Shown here one piece after another: positions 18,678-27,715 of a stretch of DNA of 64,000 bases. Each line of letters starts with the position of its first letter. The first letter of the stretch is position 1. Made by a program: the position numbers and the translations under genes. Origin of the DNA: CAYRHN01 sp964424115 (GTDB lineage Bacteria > Chloroflexota > Anaerolineae > Anaerolineales > Anaerolineaceae); assembly GCA_964424115.1 (NCBI GenBank), contig CAYRHN010000004.1, positions 124,001 to 188,000 of the forward strand. Reading direction: 5' to 3'. The notes beneath the pieces were generated by a model. It was given only the letters and a program-made list of their open reading frames with translations, was not told the origin of the DNA and ran no database searches.

Positions 18678-21600
18678 ATGCAATCGGATGCGTCCGGGGT
18701 TGGAATTCTCATCATAGCGCTTGGAGTGGCCTTCTGGTTGGCCATTATGCTTATCATGCGCTATGTTCCCCGTATGCGCCCGGCGACCTCTGAGTCCGCG
18801 CCGGTCAATCTTCCAGACCTGGAACAGCACGACGATCTTGTGCTCGTGGTCCAGCCGGGCGGGCGGGTCCAGTCGATTAATGAACGTGCCCGCCAGGTGT
18901 TTGGCCTGGCCCGTCAGGAATTGCCCAGCCTGGAACGGCTTTCCCGCCGCGCGCGCCCCAGTGAAGATTTCCTGGCCCTCTGCGCCGCTGAAGGGCAGGC
19001 CCGTTTCCTCTTTGACGGGCGCCTGGTGGAGGGAAATTCCTACACCCTGCGCGTAGGGCCGGAGACGAATGTCATGGTGGCCCTGCGCTACCCCGAGATC
19101 ACCACCGGTGACGGTTCCGGCTCGGCTGGCCTGCCTTCCCAAACCCTGCAAACTCTTACCGACCTCACTCAGAAGATGTTCTTCAGCCTGGATTTGGAAA
19201 AGACCCTCCAGGCCGTTCTCGAAAGCATCGAACGCCTCATCCCGGCCGATTTCATGGAGATCACCCTCTGGGAAGGAGAGACCGGCACCCTCATCCCATA
19301 TCGCTTCATGGGCTACCAGGGCGGTGAACGCAAATTGAGCCTGGTGCAGGGCTTTTCCTACAAGACCGGTGAAGGGCTGTCTGGCACCCTGGCCGCCGAG
19401 CGCAAGCCGCTCTTCATCACGGACGTGGAAGCCAGCCAGATCCGTCCCGCCTCCAACCGGGCTGCCGTTCCCATGCGTGCCTACATGGGCGTGCCTTTGA
19501 TGGTCAACGATGAGTTTGTCGGCACTCTCGAAATGGGCTCGCTCATGCCCGATCAGTTCCAGGCCGAGGATCTCAACCTCTTGAATATGCTTTCCGGCCA
19601 GGCTGCCATTGCCATCCGCAATGCCCGCCAGCACAACCAGGAAGAGCGCCGTGCTGCTGAATTAGCCGGGTTGGCCCAGCTTGCCCAGGCTTTCACCACC
19701 AGCCAGGATGCTCGCAACCTGTATGCCCGCCTGGTGCAGAGCATTTGCCCGCTCATTCCGGTTCAAATCCTTGGTTTTGTGTTGTATAACGAACTTCGCC
19801 ATGAATTACAGGGCCAGAATCCCTTCTTTGGCCTGCCGTCACAATTCATTGATGTATTCAAAGTGCCGGTGACTCCCGGCAGCCGTGCCGAGCAGATCCT
19901 GCTTGGCCAGGATACGATCATCACCGACGACGCCTTCCAGGACCCCACCTGGAGAGAGATGGGATTGGAATTTGTTTCGCAATCTGCCGGCATGCGCGAC
20001 GCCGTTATGGTTCCCCTGACCTCCAGCGGAAGAATGTTGGGATATCTCATCGCTGCCAATCACCAGGACGGCAGTCGCAGTTTCACTCACGATGAATTAC
20101 GCCTGTTGGGCATCATTGCCAACCAATCCGCTCCCATCATCGACAACGTCACCCTCATGCAGGTCACCCGCCAGCGCGCCCAGCGCGCCGAAGCTCTCCG
20201 CCGTATCACCAACCTGGCCAGCTCCACCGCCTCATTGAACGAGATCCTCAATTTCTCCCTTCAGGAATTGGCTCGCCTGGCCCAGGCAGATTTGGCCTTG
20301 GTTTTCTTGCTCGACCGCAATCGTGGGGTTTTACACCTGCATCGTCCTTCGATCTTTGGAGAACTGAAAGGGTCGCCTGGAGATTTGCGCAGCATCCTGA
20401 TGGATGATCCGCAGTTCCATTTCACGGTCACTGGCAGCCAGCGTGCCCTGAATACTCCTAATTTGCAGGAAGAAAAGGCGGTCATTCCCTTCTATCAACA
20501 AGTTGGACATGCCCTCAACCTGCACTCCGTCCTGGTGGTGCCGCTGGTGGCGCGTAACGAGGGGATTGGCGAGATATGGTTGGCCCGTACTTCACCCGAA
20601 AGCTTCGATGCCGGCGATCTACAGGTGGTGGCAACCGCTTCCGGTCAATTAGCCGGGGTGGTAGAGCAATCCTACCTCTCAACTCAAACAGACGAAAGCC
20701 TTCGCCGCCGGGTGGATCAATTAACCGCCCTTACCCGCATCAGCCGCGAGCTGAGCACATCCCTGGACCTCAATTCCCTCCTGCAGTTGGTGTATGATGA
20801 AGCCTTGCGCACCACGCGCGCCGACTGCGGTTCCATTTTGCTCTTCGATCCCGACCGCCTGCCCGAACAACCCTATAAATTGCAGTTCTTTGTGGGCGAT
20901 GCCCCCTCTGCCGAACGGTCGCGCCACGAATGTGAGGCCCTGGAACGCAATGAGGTCATCAATATCCCCTACCTGGCCGCGGAAGCTGATTTCCCCTCCC
21001 CCCACGATAATGTGGCCTCGGTTTTGATCATTCCCATCTTCTACCTGCAAAAACAGGCGGGGCTGATCCTCCTCCATTCTAACGAGGTGGATCATTTTGA
21101 TCCCGCTTCCCTTGAAATTGCTCAATCGCTGGCCGTTCAGGCTGCGGTGGCCCTTGGCAACGCCCTTCAATATGATGAGCAAATGCGCCGTGGGGTGCTG
21201 CTTAAGCGCCAGTTGGATACTCTGGGTACCCTGGTGGGGATTACCCAAAATTTGCGCCCTGACCAGCCCTTGGAACAGGCGCTCAATACGGTGGCAACTG
21301 CCATCCGTGAGGCCACCCCCTTCCGCGTGGTTCTGATCAGCGTCTACGATCCCCAGACTGATGCGCTGCGCCGCGTCCTCTGCCAGGGGATCAATGAAGA
21401 AGCCTGGCAGGAATTGCGCGCGCATACCCCGCCCTGGAAGAGTTCTCAGGTGCTGCTCCAGCCTGAATACCGGGTCGGCTTGTCTTATTTCATTCCGGTT
21501 GATAAACGTCCGGTGACCCCGTCCGATATGCATACGATGACCATCATGCCCGCCTCAGAAAAGAGCCGCGTGGATGAATGGGACCCTCAGGATTTCCTGC

Positions 21601-24600
21601 TTGTGCCGTTGTTTGACCCGGAAGGCAGTCCGCTTGGCTTGATCAGCGTCGATGACCCCTCCGACGCGCGTCGCCCGGACCGCGTCACCTTTGATGCACT
21701 GGATCTGTTCGGTATGTTTGCCAGCTTGATGATCGAAAATCATCAGAAGCTCAGTACCATCCAGTCCCGCGCCACTGAATTAAGCAGCGAAACTTCCTCG
21801 CTCAAACAAGCCCTCCAGGATAGCCAGGAGCATATGCCTCTCTTGCTGCGTAAGGATCTGGAACAGACCATGCAGATCCAGAACCTCAACCGCCAGGTGG
21901 AGCGCGTGCGCGCCGGGTTGGAGATCGTCTCTCTCGCCAACCAGCAAACCGAGCCGGAGGGCGTGCTGCATATCCTGGCGAGCGAGATGCTTTCTCGCTT
22001 TGATCTGGAAACCGCTTTGGTGGTAGAAAAGACTGCTTCCGGCTTGCGCCTGGTCGAAGTGATCGGCAAAGCCGCCGCAGCCGGTGGTTTGGAGGCTTTG
22101 ATTGGACAGCGCAATCCCCTCCGCCAGGTTCTGACTGATAATCACCTGTTGATGGTCAACAACCTGGAAAACAGCCCCGAATGGCTTGGCAATCCGCTCC
22201 TCAACACGATTAAAGCCGAGTCATTGATTGCCATGCCCTTCCAGATGGCGGGCGACCGCCAGGCGGGCGTGATGGTTGCCAGCCAATCTGCCCTACCGCC
22301 CTTCACCGCCGAAGACCAGGTGATCATTGACCAGCTCTGCAAGCAGATTTCCGCTATGCTGCAAAACCTGACCTTCCTGGCCGAGACGCGCCGCCGCCTG
22401 CACGAAGTGGACATGCTCCTCGAATTTACCCGCAAGCTGGGTAGTCTTGACCCGCAGGGGATCATGCGCTCGCTGGTCGAGAATGCCATGCAGGTTATCC
22501 CCGCCGCTCAAACCGGTTGGGCGGCCCTGTGGAGCGAAAAAGATCAGCAACTTGTTCCGCAGGTGTGCAGCGGTTTCAACGATGATGCCAGCTTCCTCAA
22601 GGTTCGTTTTGTCCGAGAAGACGGTCGTGAATCTCTGCCCTTGCGCGTGCTAAAGTCCGGGCAGGCGCTTCGCATTGCCGAAGTGAATTTTGCCCAGGAA
22701 TACATCCTCTCTGCCGATAATTTGCTCAATTACCGGGCCGGTTCCGGCGGACGCTTGCCGGTCTCTGGCATGGTTGTGCCGCTTCAATTGGGCGAGCAAA
22801 ACCTGGGCGTGTTGGTGCTGGATAATTACAATGTTCCTGCTGCATTTACCGAGGAAAATCAGGCCCTGGCACTTTCCCTCAGCCAGCAGGCCGCGCTAGC
22901 ATTGGAGAATGCCCGCCTGTATGTCTCGGCCGAGCAGCGCGCCGGTCAGTTGCAAGCCCTCACCCGTGTGGCGGGCAATATGTCTGCCAATCTGGAAAGC
23001 TCCGTGCTGATTCCCAGCCTGTTGGATCACCTGCGCGAGGTGCTGCCGTATGATACCGCCACCCTCTGGCTGCGCTCGGGTGAAGAATTGAGTGTGGCGG
23101 CTGCCAAGGGCTTTGCCGATAATGAAACCCGTATGGGCCTCTCGGTGGCGATGAAGGACAGCCAGCTCTTCAAGGCCATGGATGCCAGCGGCTGGGCCTT
23201 GAACGTGCGCGATGTGCGCAAAGATGATCGTTTCCCTAATTTTGTCATTTTGGATTACCTCTCTTGGCTGGGTATTCCCCTCCTGGCGCAGTCGCGCCTT
23301 ATCGGTGTCATTGCACTGGAGAAACACGAGGTGGATTTCTACACCGATGAGCATATCCAGGCAGCGATGAACTTCGCCGGTCAGGCTGCCATTTCACTTG
23401 ATAATGCCCGCCTGTACGAGGAATCTGTGGGCCGCGCCGCTGAACTGGATCAGCGTTCACGCCGCCTGGCCATCCTCAACCAGCTCTCCAGTGAATTGGG
23501 CGGCTCTCTGGATGTGAACTACATCCTCCATCAGGCAGCGGAGCAGACCCTCAAGGCTCTTGGCGCTTCTCGCGTGGCTGTGGTTGTGCTTAACGCCAAG
23601 GGACAGTTTATCCTGCAGGATGAGGTCCCGGCTGTGCCTGGCGCAGGATTGCCGATCGTCTGGAACGAAGCCCCTCTTCTGGAGCGCCTGCGCGAGACCG
23701 GCGGGGTTTTCCATGCCGTGGATGTCAACAGCGAAACCGACCTCAGCCCGCTCGATGGGCAGTACTTCAAACCCCGGAAGACCGTTTCGCTCCTGGTGGT
23801 GCCGATGGTGACCGCTATGACACTCCATGGTTGGCTGATGATCCAGACAGACCGGGAGTATTCCTTCTCCACCCCCGAGATCGAGCTGGCCCGTACGATG
23901 AGCAACCAGACCGCCATTTCCACCCAGAACGCGCGCCTCTACGCCGAGACGCGCAGCCTGACAGCGGACCTGGAAAAGCGCGTAGAAGACCGCACGGCTG
24001 AATTGCGCCGCGAGCACAACAACACCGAAACCCTCCTGCGCATCATGACCGAACTTTCCGCCAGCCTGGATCTTAACCAGGTGCTCAACCGCACCCTTAT
24101 GATCTTGAACGAAACCACCGGTGCTGAACAGAGCTTGATCATGCTGATCCAGGACAAGGCCCCCTCCTACCAGGCAGGCGCCTCGCTGGTAGTGGTGGAT
24201 AGTGATGGCAGCAAGAGCATTGCCCGCTTTGAACGTGAGGTTTCTCGTTGGGTCACCCGCTTGCGGGTTTCAGCTCTGGTGGATGACCTCAACGAAGATG
24301 CCCGCTGGACCATTCCAGCCGACCTGACCCTCGCCTACCGCAGCATGATCGCCGCTCCCCTGGTGATGGGTGAGGATGTATTAGGTTCATTGATCCTGGT
24401 TAACCGTGAGCCGAAGGCTTTCCTGCTTGAACAGGTGGGGCTGGTGGAAGCCACTGCCCGCCAGATCAGCGTGGCGCTCAATAATGCCGAGCTTTTCAAC
24501 CTCATCCGCGACCAATCCGAGAGCCTTGGTTCAATGCTGCGCGAGCAGCAGATCGAAGCCAATCGTTCGCGCGCCATCCTTGAAGCTGTGGCGGATGGTG

Positions 24601-25640
24601 TGCTGGTCACCGATGCGGCGGGAAAGATATCCCTCTTCAATCTCTCTGCCGAACACATTCTTGACGTGAAGTTGAATGAAGTGATTGGCAAGTCGCTTGA
24701 GCAATTCATGGGCTTGTTTGGCAAGGCCGCCAGCACCTGGATCCGCACTATTCGCACCTGGTCGGAGAATCCTGCCACCTACAAACAGGGTGATATGTAT
24801 TCCGAGCAGGTCAACCTGGATACCGGCAAGTTTGTCTCTGTCCACCTGGCGCCGGTCATTTGGCGTTCTGAGTTCATGGGCACCGTTTCCATCTTCCGCG
24901 ATATCACCCACGAGGTGATGGTGGACCGTCTAAAATCCGAGTTCGTTGCGAATGTCAGCCACGAATTGCGCACCCCCATGACCTCCATCAAGGGTTATGC
25001 CGATATCATGCTCATGGGCGCCACCGGCAAGCTGACCGAACAGCAAGTGCATTTCATCAACATCATCAAGAGTAATACCGAGCGCTTGAGTGTTTTGGTG
25101 AATGATTTGCTGGACATCTCCCGCATCGAGTCTGGGCGCGTCTCGCTCCTCTTCCAACCGGTCAGTCTGCCCGAGTTATCCAAGGAAGTGATCGTGGATG
25201 TGGAGCGCCGTTCCAGCGAAGAAAACAAACCCATCTCATTTGAATTGGATTTTCCCGAAGATCTGCCCTATGTCAAAGGCGATAAAGAGCGCTTGCGCCA
25301 GGTGATCTATAACCTGGTCAGCAATGGCTACAACTACACCCCAGAAAATGGCAAGGTGACCATCCGCATGCACTTGCTGGATGGTGAAGTGCAAACGGAT
25401 GTGCAGGATAATGGGATCGGTATTGCCCCTCAGGATCAGTCGCGCATCTTTGAGCGTTTCTACCGCGGTGAGCATCCCCTTGTGCTGGCCACCGCCGGCA
25501 CCGGCCTGGGATTGGCGACTTCCAAAGTTCTGATTGAGATGCACAAAGGAAGGATATGGTTTGAAAGTACTGGTAAAGTGGGCGAAGGAAGCACATTCTC
25601 GTTCACCCTGCCAATCTATCGCCCCGAGGATGAGGTATGA
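18678..25640 (+). CDS. Giant multi-GAF sensor histidine kinase
   Basis: 2320 residues. One N-terminal membrane helix (about 7-27) is followed by a PAS-like region (50-130). About ten GAF domains follow, by repeat spacing: 152-315, 335-490, 510-665, 690-830, 850-1020, 1080-1230, 1245-1405, 1425-1575, 1595-1750 and 1785-1935. Many end with an ALENARLY-like helix that leads into the next, and coiled-coil linkers lie at about 1027-1080 and 1755-1785. A PAS domain (about 1950-2080) precedes HisKA with phospho-acceptor His2095 (VSHELRTPMTSIKGYA) and HATPase_c with NLVSNGYNYTPENG, DNGIGI and GTGLGLATS. It autophosphorylates and should pass phosphate to the two receivers encoded on either side. Ligands are unknown. 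Confidence 0.93.
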   Translation: MQSDASGVGILIIALGVAFWLAIMLIMRYVPRMRPATSESAPVNLPDLEQHDDLVLVVQPGGRVQSINERARQVFGLARQELPSLERLSRRARPSEDFLALCAAEGQARFLFDGRLVEGNSYTLRVGPETNVMVALRYPEITTGDGSGSAGLPSQTLQTLTDLTQKMFFSLDLEKTLQAVLESIERLIPADFMEITLWEGETGTLIPYRFMGYQGGERKLSLVQGFSYKTGEGLSGTLAAERKPLFITDVEASQIRPASNRAAVPMRAYMGVPLMVNDEFVGTLEMGSLMPDQFQAEDLNLLNMLSGQAAIAIRNARQHNQEERRAAELAGLAQLAQAFTTSQDARNLYARLVQSICPLIPVQILGFVLYNELRHELQGQNPFFGLPSQFIDVFKVPVTPGSRAEQILLGQDTIITDDAFQDPTWREMGLEFVSQSAGMRDAVMVPLTSSGRMLGYLIAANHQDGSRSFTHDELRLLGIIANQSAPIIDNVTLMQVTRQRAQRAEALRRITNLASSTASLNEILNFSLQELARLAQADLALVFLLDRNRGVLHLHRPSIFGELKGSPGDLRSILMDDPQFHFTVTGSQRALNTPNLQEEKAVIPFYQQVGHALNLHSVLVVPLVARNEGIGEIWLARTSPESFDAGDLQVVATASGQLAGVVEQSYLSTQTDESLRRRVDQLTALTRISRELSTSLDLNSLLQLVYDEALRTTRADCGSILLFDPDRLPEQPYKLQFFVGDAPSAERSRHECEALERNEVINIPYLAAEADFPSPHDNVASVLIIPIFYLQKQAGLILLHSNEVDHFDPASLEIAQSLAVQAAVALGNALQYDEQMRRGVLLKRQLDTLGTLVGITQNLRPDQPLEQALNTVATAIREATPFRVVLISVYDPQTDALRRVLCQGINEEAWQELRAHTPPWKSSQVLLQPEYRVGLSYFIPVDKRPVTPSDMHTMTIMPASEKSRVDEWDPQDFLLVPLFDPEGSPLGLISVDDPSDARRPDRVTFDALDLFGMFASLMIENHQKLSTIQSRATELSSETSSLKQALQDSQEHMPLLLRKDLEQTMQIQNLNRQVERVRAGLEIVSLANQQTEPEGVLHILASEMLSRFDLETALVVEKTASGLRLVEVIGKAAAAGGLEALIGQRNPLRQVLTDNHLLMVNNLENSPEWLGNPLLNTIKAESLIAMPFQMAGDRQAGVMVASQSALPPFTAEDQVIIDQLCKQISAMLQNLTFLAETRRRLHEVDMLLEFTRKLGSLDPQGIMRSLVENAMQVIPAAQTGWAALWSEKDQQLVPQVCSGFNDDASFLKVRFVREDGRESLPLRVLKSGQALRIAEVNFAQEYILSADNLLNYRAGSGGRLPVSGMVVPLQLGEQNLGVLVLDNYNVPAAFTEENQALALSLSQQAALALENARLYVSAEQRAGQLQALTRVAGNMSANLESSVLIPSLLDHLREVLPYDTATLWLRSGEELSVAAAKGFADNETRMGLSVAMKDSQLFKAMDASGWALNVRDVRKDDRFPNFVILDYLSWLGIPLLAQSRLIGVIALEKHEVDFYTDEHIQAAMNFAGQAAISLDNARLYEESVGRAAELDQRSRRLAILNQLSSELGGSLDVNYILHQAAEQTLKALGASRVAVVVLNAKGQFILQDEVPAVPGAGLPIVWNEAPLLERLRETGGVFHAVDVNSETDLSPLDGQYFKPRKTVSLLVVPMVTAMTLHGWLMIQTDREYSFSTPEIELARTMSNQTAISTQNARLYAETRSLTADLEKRVEDRTAELRREHNNTETLLRIMTELSASLDLNQVLNRTLMILNETTGAEQSLIMLIQDKAPSYQAGASLVVVDSDGSKSIARFEREVSRWVTRLRVSALVDDLNEDARWTIPADLTLAYRSMIAAPLVMGEDVLGSLILVNREPKAFLLEQVGLVEATARQISVALNNAELFNLIRDQSESLGSMLREQQIEANRSRAILEAVADGVLVTDAAGKISLFNLSAEHILDVKLNEVIGKSLEQFMGLFGKAASTWIRTIRTWSENPATYKQGDMYSEQVNLDTGKFVSVHLAPVIWRSEFMGTVSIFRDITHEVMVDRLKSEFVANVSHELRTPMTSIKGYADIMLMGATGKLTEQQVHFINIIKSNTERLSVLVNDLLDISRIESGRVSLLFQPVSLPELSKEVIVDVERRSSEENKPISFELDFPEDLPYVKGDKERLRQVIYNLVSNGYNYTPENGKVTIRMHLLDGEVQTDVQDNGIGIAPQDQSRIFERFYRGEHPLVLATAGTGLGLATSKVLIEMHKGRIWFESTGKVGEGSTFSFTLPIYRPEDEV

Positions 25641-26011
25641 CAAAAATATTGATAGCTGAAGACGAACCCGATATTCGCGACCTGATCGCTTTCACCCTGC
25701 GCTTTTCGGGGTACGAGGTTGTCGCGGTGGGCAATGGAGCCGAGGCTCTGGACGCTGCTCCGGTGGAAATGCCCGATCTGATCATGATGGATGTGCGTAT
25801 GCCGCGCATGACCGGCTACGAAGCCTGCCAGCAAATGAAGCTGGATTCCCGCATCAAGGATATCCCGGTCGTATTCCTGTCTGCCAAAGGGCAGGATTCA
25901 GAGATTAAAACAGGGTTGGAGGTTGGCGCCAGCGAGTATCTCCTTAAACCGTTTGCTCCCACCGAGCTGACCGAACGTGTAAAGCAGATCCTGGCCCGTT
26001 TTGGTAAATAA
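25637..26011 (+). CDS. Stand-alone CheY-like receiver
   Basis: 124 residues, a single receiver domain with E8/D9, phospho-acceptor D52 in LIMMDVRMPRMTG, the conserved Ser/Thr in VVFLSAKG, and K in LLKPFAPTEL. There is no output domain. The ATG overlaps the kinase stop as ATGA, so kinase and receiver are co-translated and are almost certainly cognate. Likely a phosphate shuttle or a regulator acting by protein-protein contact, perhaps on the GTPase/DUF4388 module upstream (inference). Confidence 0.92.
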   Translation: MTKILIAEDEPDIRDLIAFTLRFSGYEVVAVGNGAEALDAAPVEMPDLIMMDVRMPRMTGYEACQQMKLDSRIKDIPVVFLSAKGQDSEIKTGLEVGASEYLLKPFAPTELTERVKQILARFGK

Positions 26012-26017
26012 CCATCT

Positions 26018-26806
26018 ATGAGCGCTATTGTACTGGAAAGTCACGTCTTGCATTACGAGGTGCTTGGGAGAGGTCGCCCGATCATCTTCCTGCACGGCTG
26101 GGTGGGTTCCTGGCGTTACTGGATCCCGGTCATGCAGGCTGCTTCGATGTCTTTCCGTGCCTACGCGCTTGATTTGTGGGGATTTGGCGATACCGCCAAG
26201 AACCCGGATAAGTATGCGGTTGCCCAGCAAATGAATCTACTGCGCAGCTTCATGGATGAGATGGGGATTATGAAAGTAGCTTTGGTTGGGCACGGCTTGG
26301 GTGCCATCATCGCTCTGCTCTACGCTGCCCAATATCCCGACGAAGTTGACCGTGTCATGGCGATCAGCTATCCGCTCGATGAATCCATGGCAAACAACCG
26401 TCTGCGCAGCGCCCTGCCCCTGGAATTGGCCGAATGGCTGCTGGGACGCGACCCCTCCACAGAGCCGGTTCGCACCGATGCCCCCAAAACCGATCCGCGC
26501 GCCATCGCGGCTTCCTTTACCAGTCTGAGCGGCAGCCCCTATGCCGAACTCTGGCGCCGCACAGCCACCTCTTGCCTGATGGTTCATGGCGGCTCAGATG
26601 CCGCCATCCAGCCCCCGCGCCTGGAACAAATGTCCGAAATGCCCGAGACAATGCATTCTGTGCTTTTTGAAGACTCTGGTCATTTCCCCATGTTGGACGA
26701 GGGCAGCAAGTTCAACCGCTTGCTGGCGGATTTCTTTGCCCTGCCCTCTGGTGAAAGCCCGCGCCAGTTGCAGTTGAAAGAGGAGTGGAAGCGCCGCGTG
26801 CGCTAA
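26018..26806 (+). CDS. Alpha/beta hydrolase paralogue lacking the nucleophile serine
   Basis: 262 residues, a close paralogue of the hydrolase at 14898-15701 (HYEVLGRGRPIIFLHGWVGSW, then LDLWGFGDTAKNPD). The nucleophile elbow reads GHGLGA: position 93, Ser in the paralogue, is Gly (codon GGC at 26294-26296). The acid (VHGGSDAAI) and the histidine (EDSGHFPMLDEG) are kept. It is therefore probably a non-hydrolytic binding protein or uses another chemistry, similar to pseudo-hydrolase hormone receptors. It follows the receiver by six bases and so belongs to the kinase operon. A sequencing error could also explain Gly, since AGC to GGC is one base. Confidence 0.83.
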   Translation: MSAIVLESHVLHYEVLGRGRPIIFLHGWVGSWRYWIPVMQAASMSFRAYALDLWGFGDTAKNPDKYAVAQQMNLLRSFMDEMGIMKVALVGHGLGAIIALLYAAQYPDEVDRVMAISYPLDESMANNRLRSALPLELAEWLLGRDPSTEPVRTDAPKTDPRAIAASFTSLSGSPYAELWRRTATSCLMVHGGSDAAIQPPRLEQMSEMPETMHSVLFEDSGHFPMLDEGSKFNRLLADFFALPSGESPRQLQLKEEWKRRVR

Positions 26807-26877
26807 TGGAATTGAAGCTTACCCCAACCTTTTTCTCCAGCGGAGTTTGGAAAGCCCCGCACGTGCAGCCAAAAGAT

Positions 26878-26906
26878 TTGACAGACGTTTGATTTTCCAA
26901 TATACT
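26878..26906 (+). promoter_or_regulatory. Promoter of the thiamine salvage operon
   Basis: A consensus TTGACA (26878-26883), 17-base spacer and TATACT (26901-26906). The expected start is near 26913, just before the TPP riboswitch. Confidence 0.8.
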
Positions 26907-26924
26907 CGGAATAGATATTTATTC

Positions 26925-27016
26925 CAGACGGGGAGCCCGGTGCGCCGGGCTGAGAGGAGAACCGCAGTTCTCGACCCGCAAAACCTGATCCGGATAATGC
27001 CGGCGGAGGGATCGCA
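26925..27016 (+). promoter_or_regulatory. TPP riboswitch (THI element)
   Basis: The conserved THI pattern is directly readable: a GGGGAG start, the P2/P3 arm with GGGCTGAGAGG at 26947-26957, the variable P3a hairpin (GAGAACCGCAGTTCTC), GACCCGCAAAACCTGATC, then CGGATAATGCCGGCGGAGGGA at the 3' side. The last part also holds GGAGG, 11 bases before the thiN ATG. Binding of thiamine pyrophosphate would therefore probably hide the ribosome-binding site, and no terminator is seen. The downstream genes fit: thiamine pyrophosphokinase and thiamine uptake. Confidence 0.95.
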
Positions 27017-27020
27017 GTTA

Positions 27021-27713
27021 ATGTGTCAGCAGCCAACCTTCCGCCCGCGGGAGGTTTTTCTTTTGACTGATCGAGCGATTTTGTTTGCTAATGGAGAGTA
27101 CCGCCGCCTGCCTGCCCTGCGCAGGTTGGTTTGTCCCTCCGATTACTGCATTGCAGTGGACGGCGGGCTGCGCGGTCTGCGGCACCTTGGCCTGCTCCCG
27201 CGCCTGTTGGTTGGAGACCTGGACTCGGTCACGCCTGAGGAATTGGCTGCTGTGCAGCAGGCGGGTTGCGAGGTGCGTCGTTTCCCTGTGGAAAAGGATG
27301 AGACCGACCTGGAGCTTGCCCTGGGCATTGCCGTGGAAATGGGTTTCACCAGTCTGCGAATCCTGGGCGCCCTGGGCGGGCGTCTGGATCAATTGCTTGG
27401 CAACCTGTTCTTGCTCGCTCATCCCTCCTGGCAGGCGCTGGATGTGCGCTTGTTGGATGCCGGCCTGGAGGCGTTTATCATCCGCAAAGAGGCGTTCATC
27501 GAAGGCCGCGCTGGAGATACCCTTTCCCTACTACCCTTGAATGGCCCGGCGCGCGGTATTCACACTGAGTCATTGGCCTTTCCCCTGATTGGCGAGACTC
27601 TTTGGCCCGACCGCACGCGCGGCATCAGCAATCGAATGCTGGGCAGCCGTGCCCGAGTTAGCCTTGCAGATGGATTGCTCTTATGTATTCACAATGGAAA
27701 GATAGGAGGTTGA
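27021..27713 (+). CDS. thiN: Thiamine pyrophosphokinase
   Basis: 230 residues from the ATG at 27021, the first start after the riboswitch; the longer in-frame reading would run through the riboswitch. It transfers pyrophosphate from ATP to thiamine to make TPP. Motifs: YCIAVDGGLRGLRHLG, LLVGDLDSVTPEEL (metal/ATP site) and KDETDLELAL, then GALGGRLDQLLGNL in the C-terminal half. Size matches stand-alone bacterial ThiN. It is feedback-controlled by its product through the TPP riboswitch and shares the operon with thiB and thiP, so the operon imports thiamine and activates it. Confidence 0.92.
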   Translation: MCQQPTFRPREVFLLTDRAILFANGEYRRLPALRRLVCPSDYCIAVDGGLRGLRHLGLLPRLLVGDLDSVTPEELAAVQQAGCEVRRFPVEKDETDLELALGIAVEMGFTSLRILGALGGRLDQLLGNLFLLAHPSWQALDVRLLDAGLEAFIIRKEAFIEGRAGDTLSLLPLNGPARGIHTESLAFPLIGETLWPDRTRGISNRMLGSRARVSLADGLLLCIHNGKIGG

Positions 27714-27715
27714 TC

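Noticed and set aside
17655..19634. Two - strand frames of about 300-350 codons
   Set aside because: They lie fully under the response regulator and GAF kinase genes, whose domain motifs are clear; the antisense frames follow codon bias.
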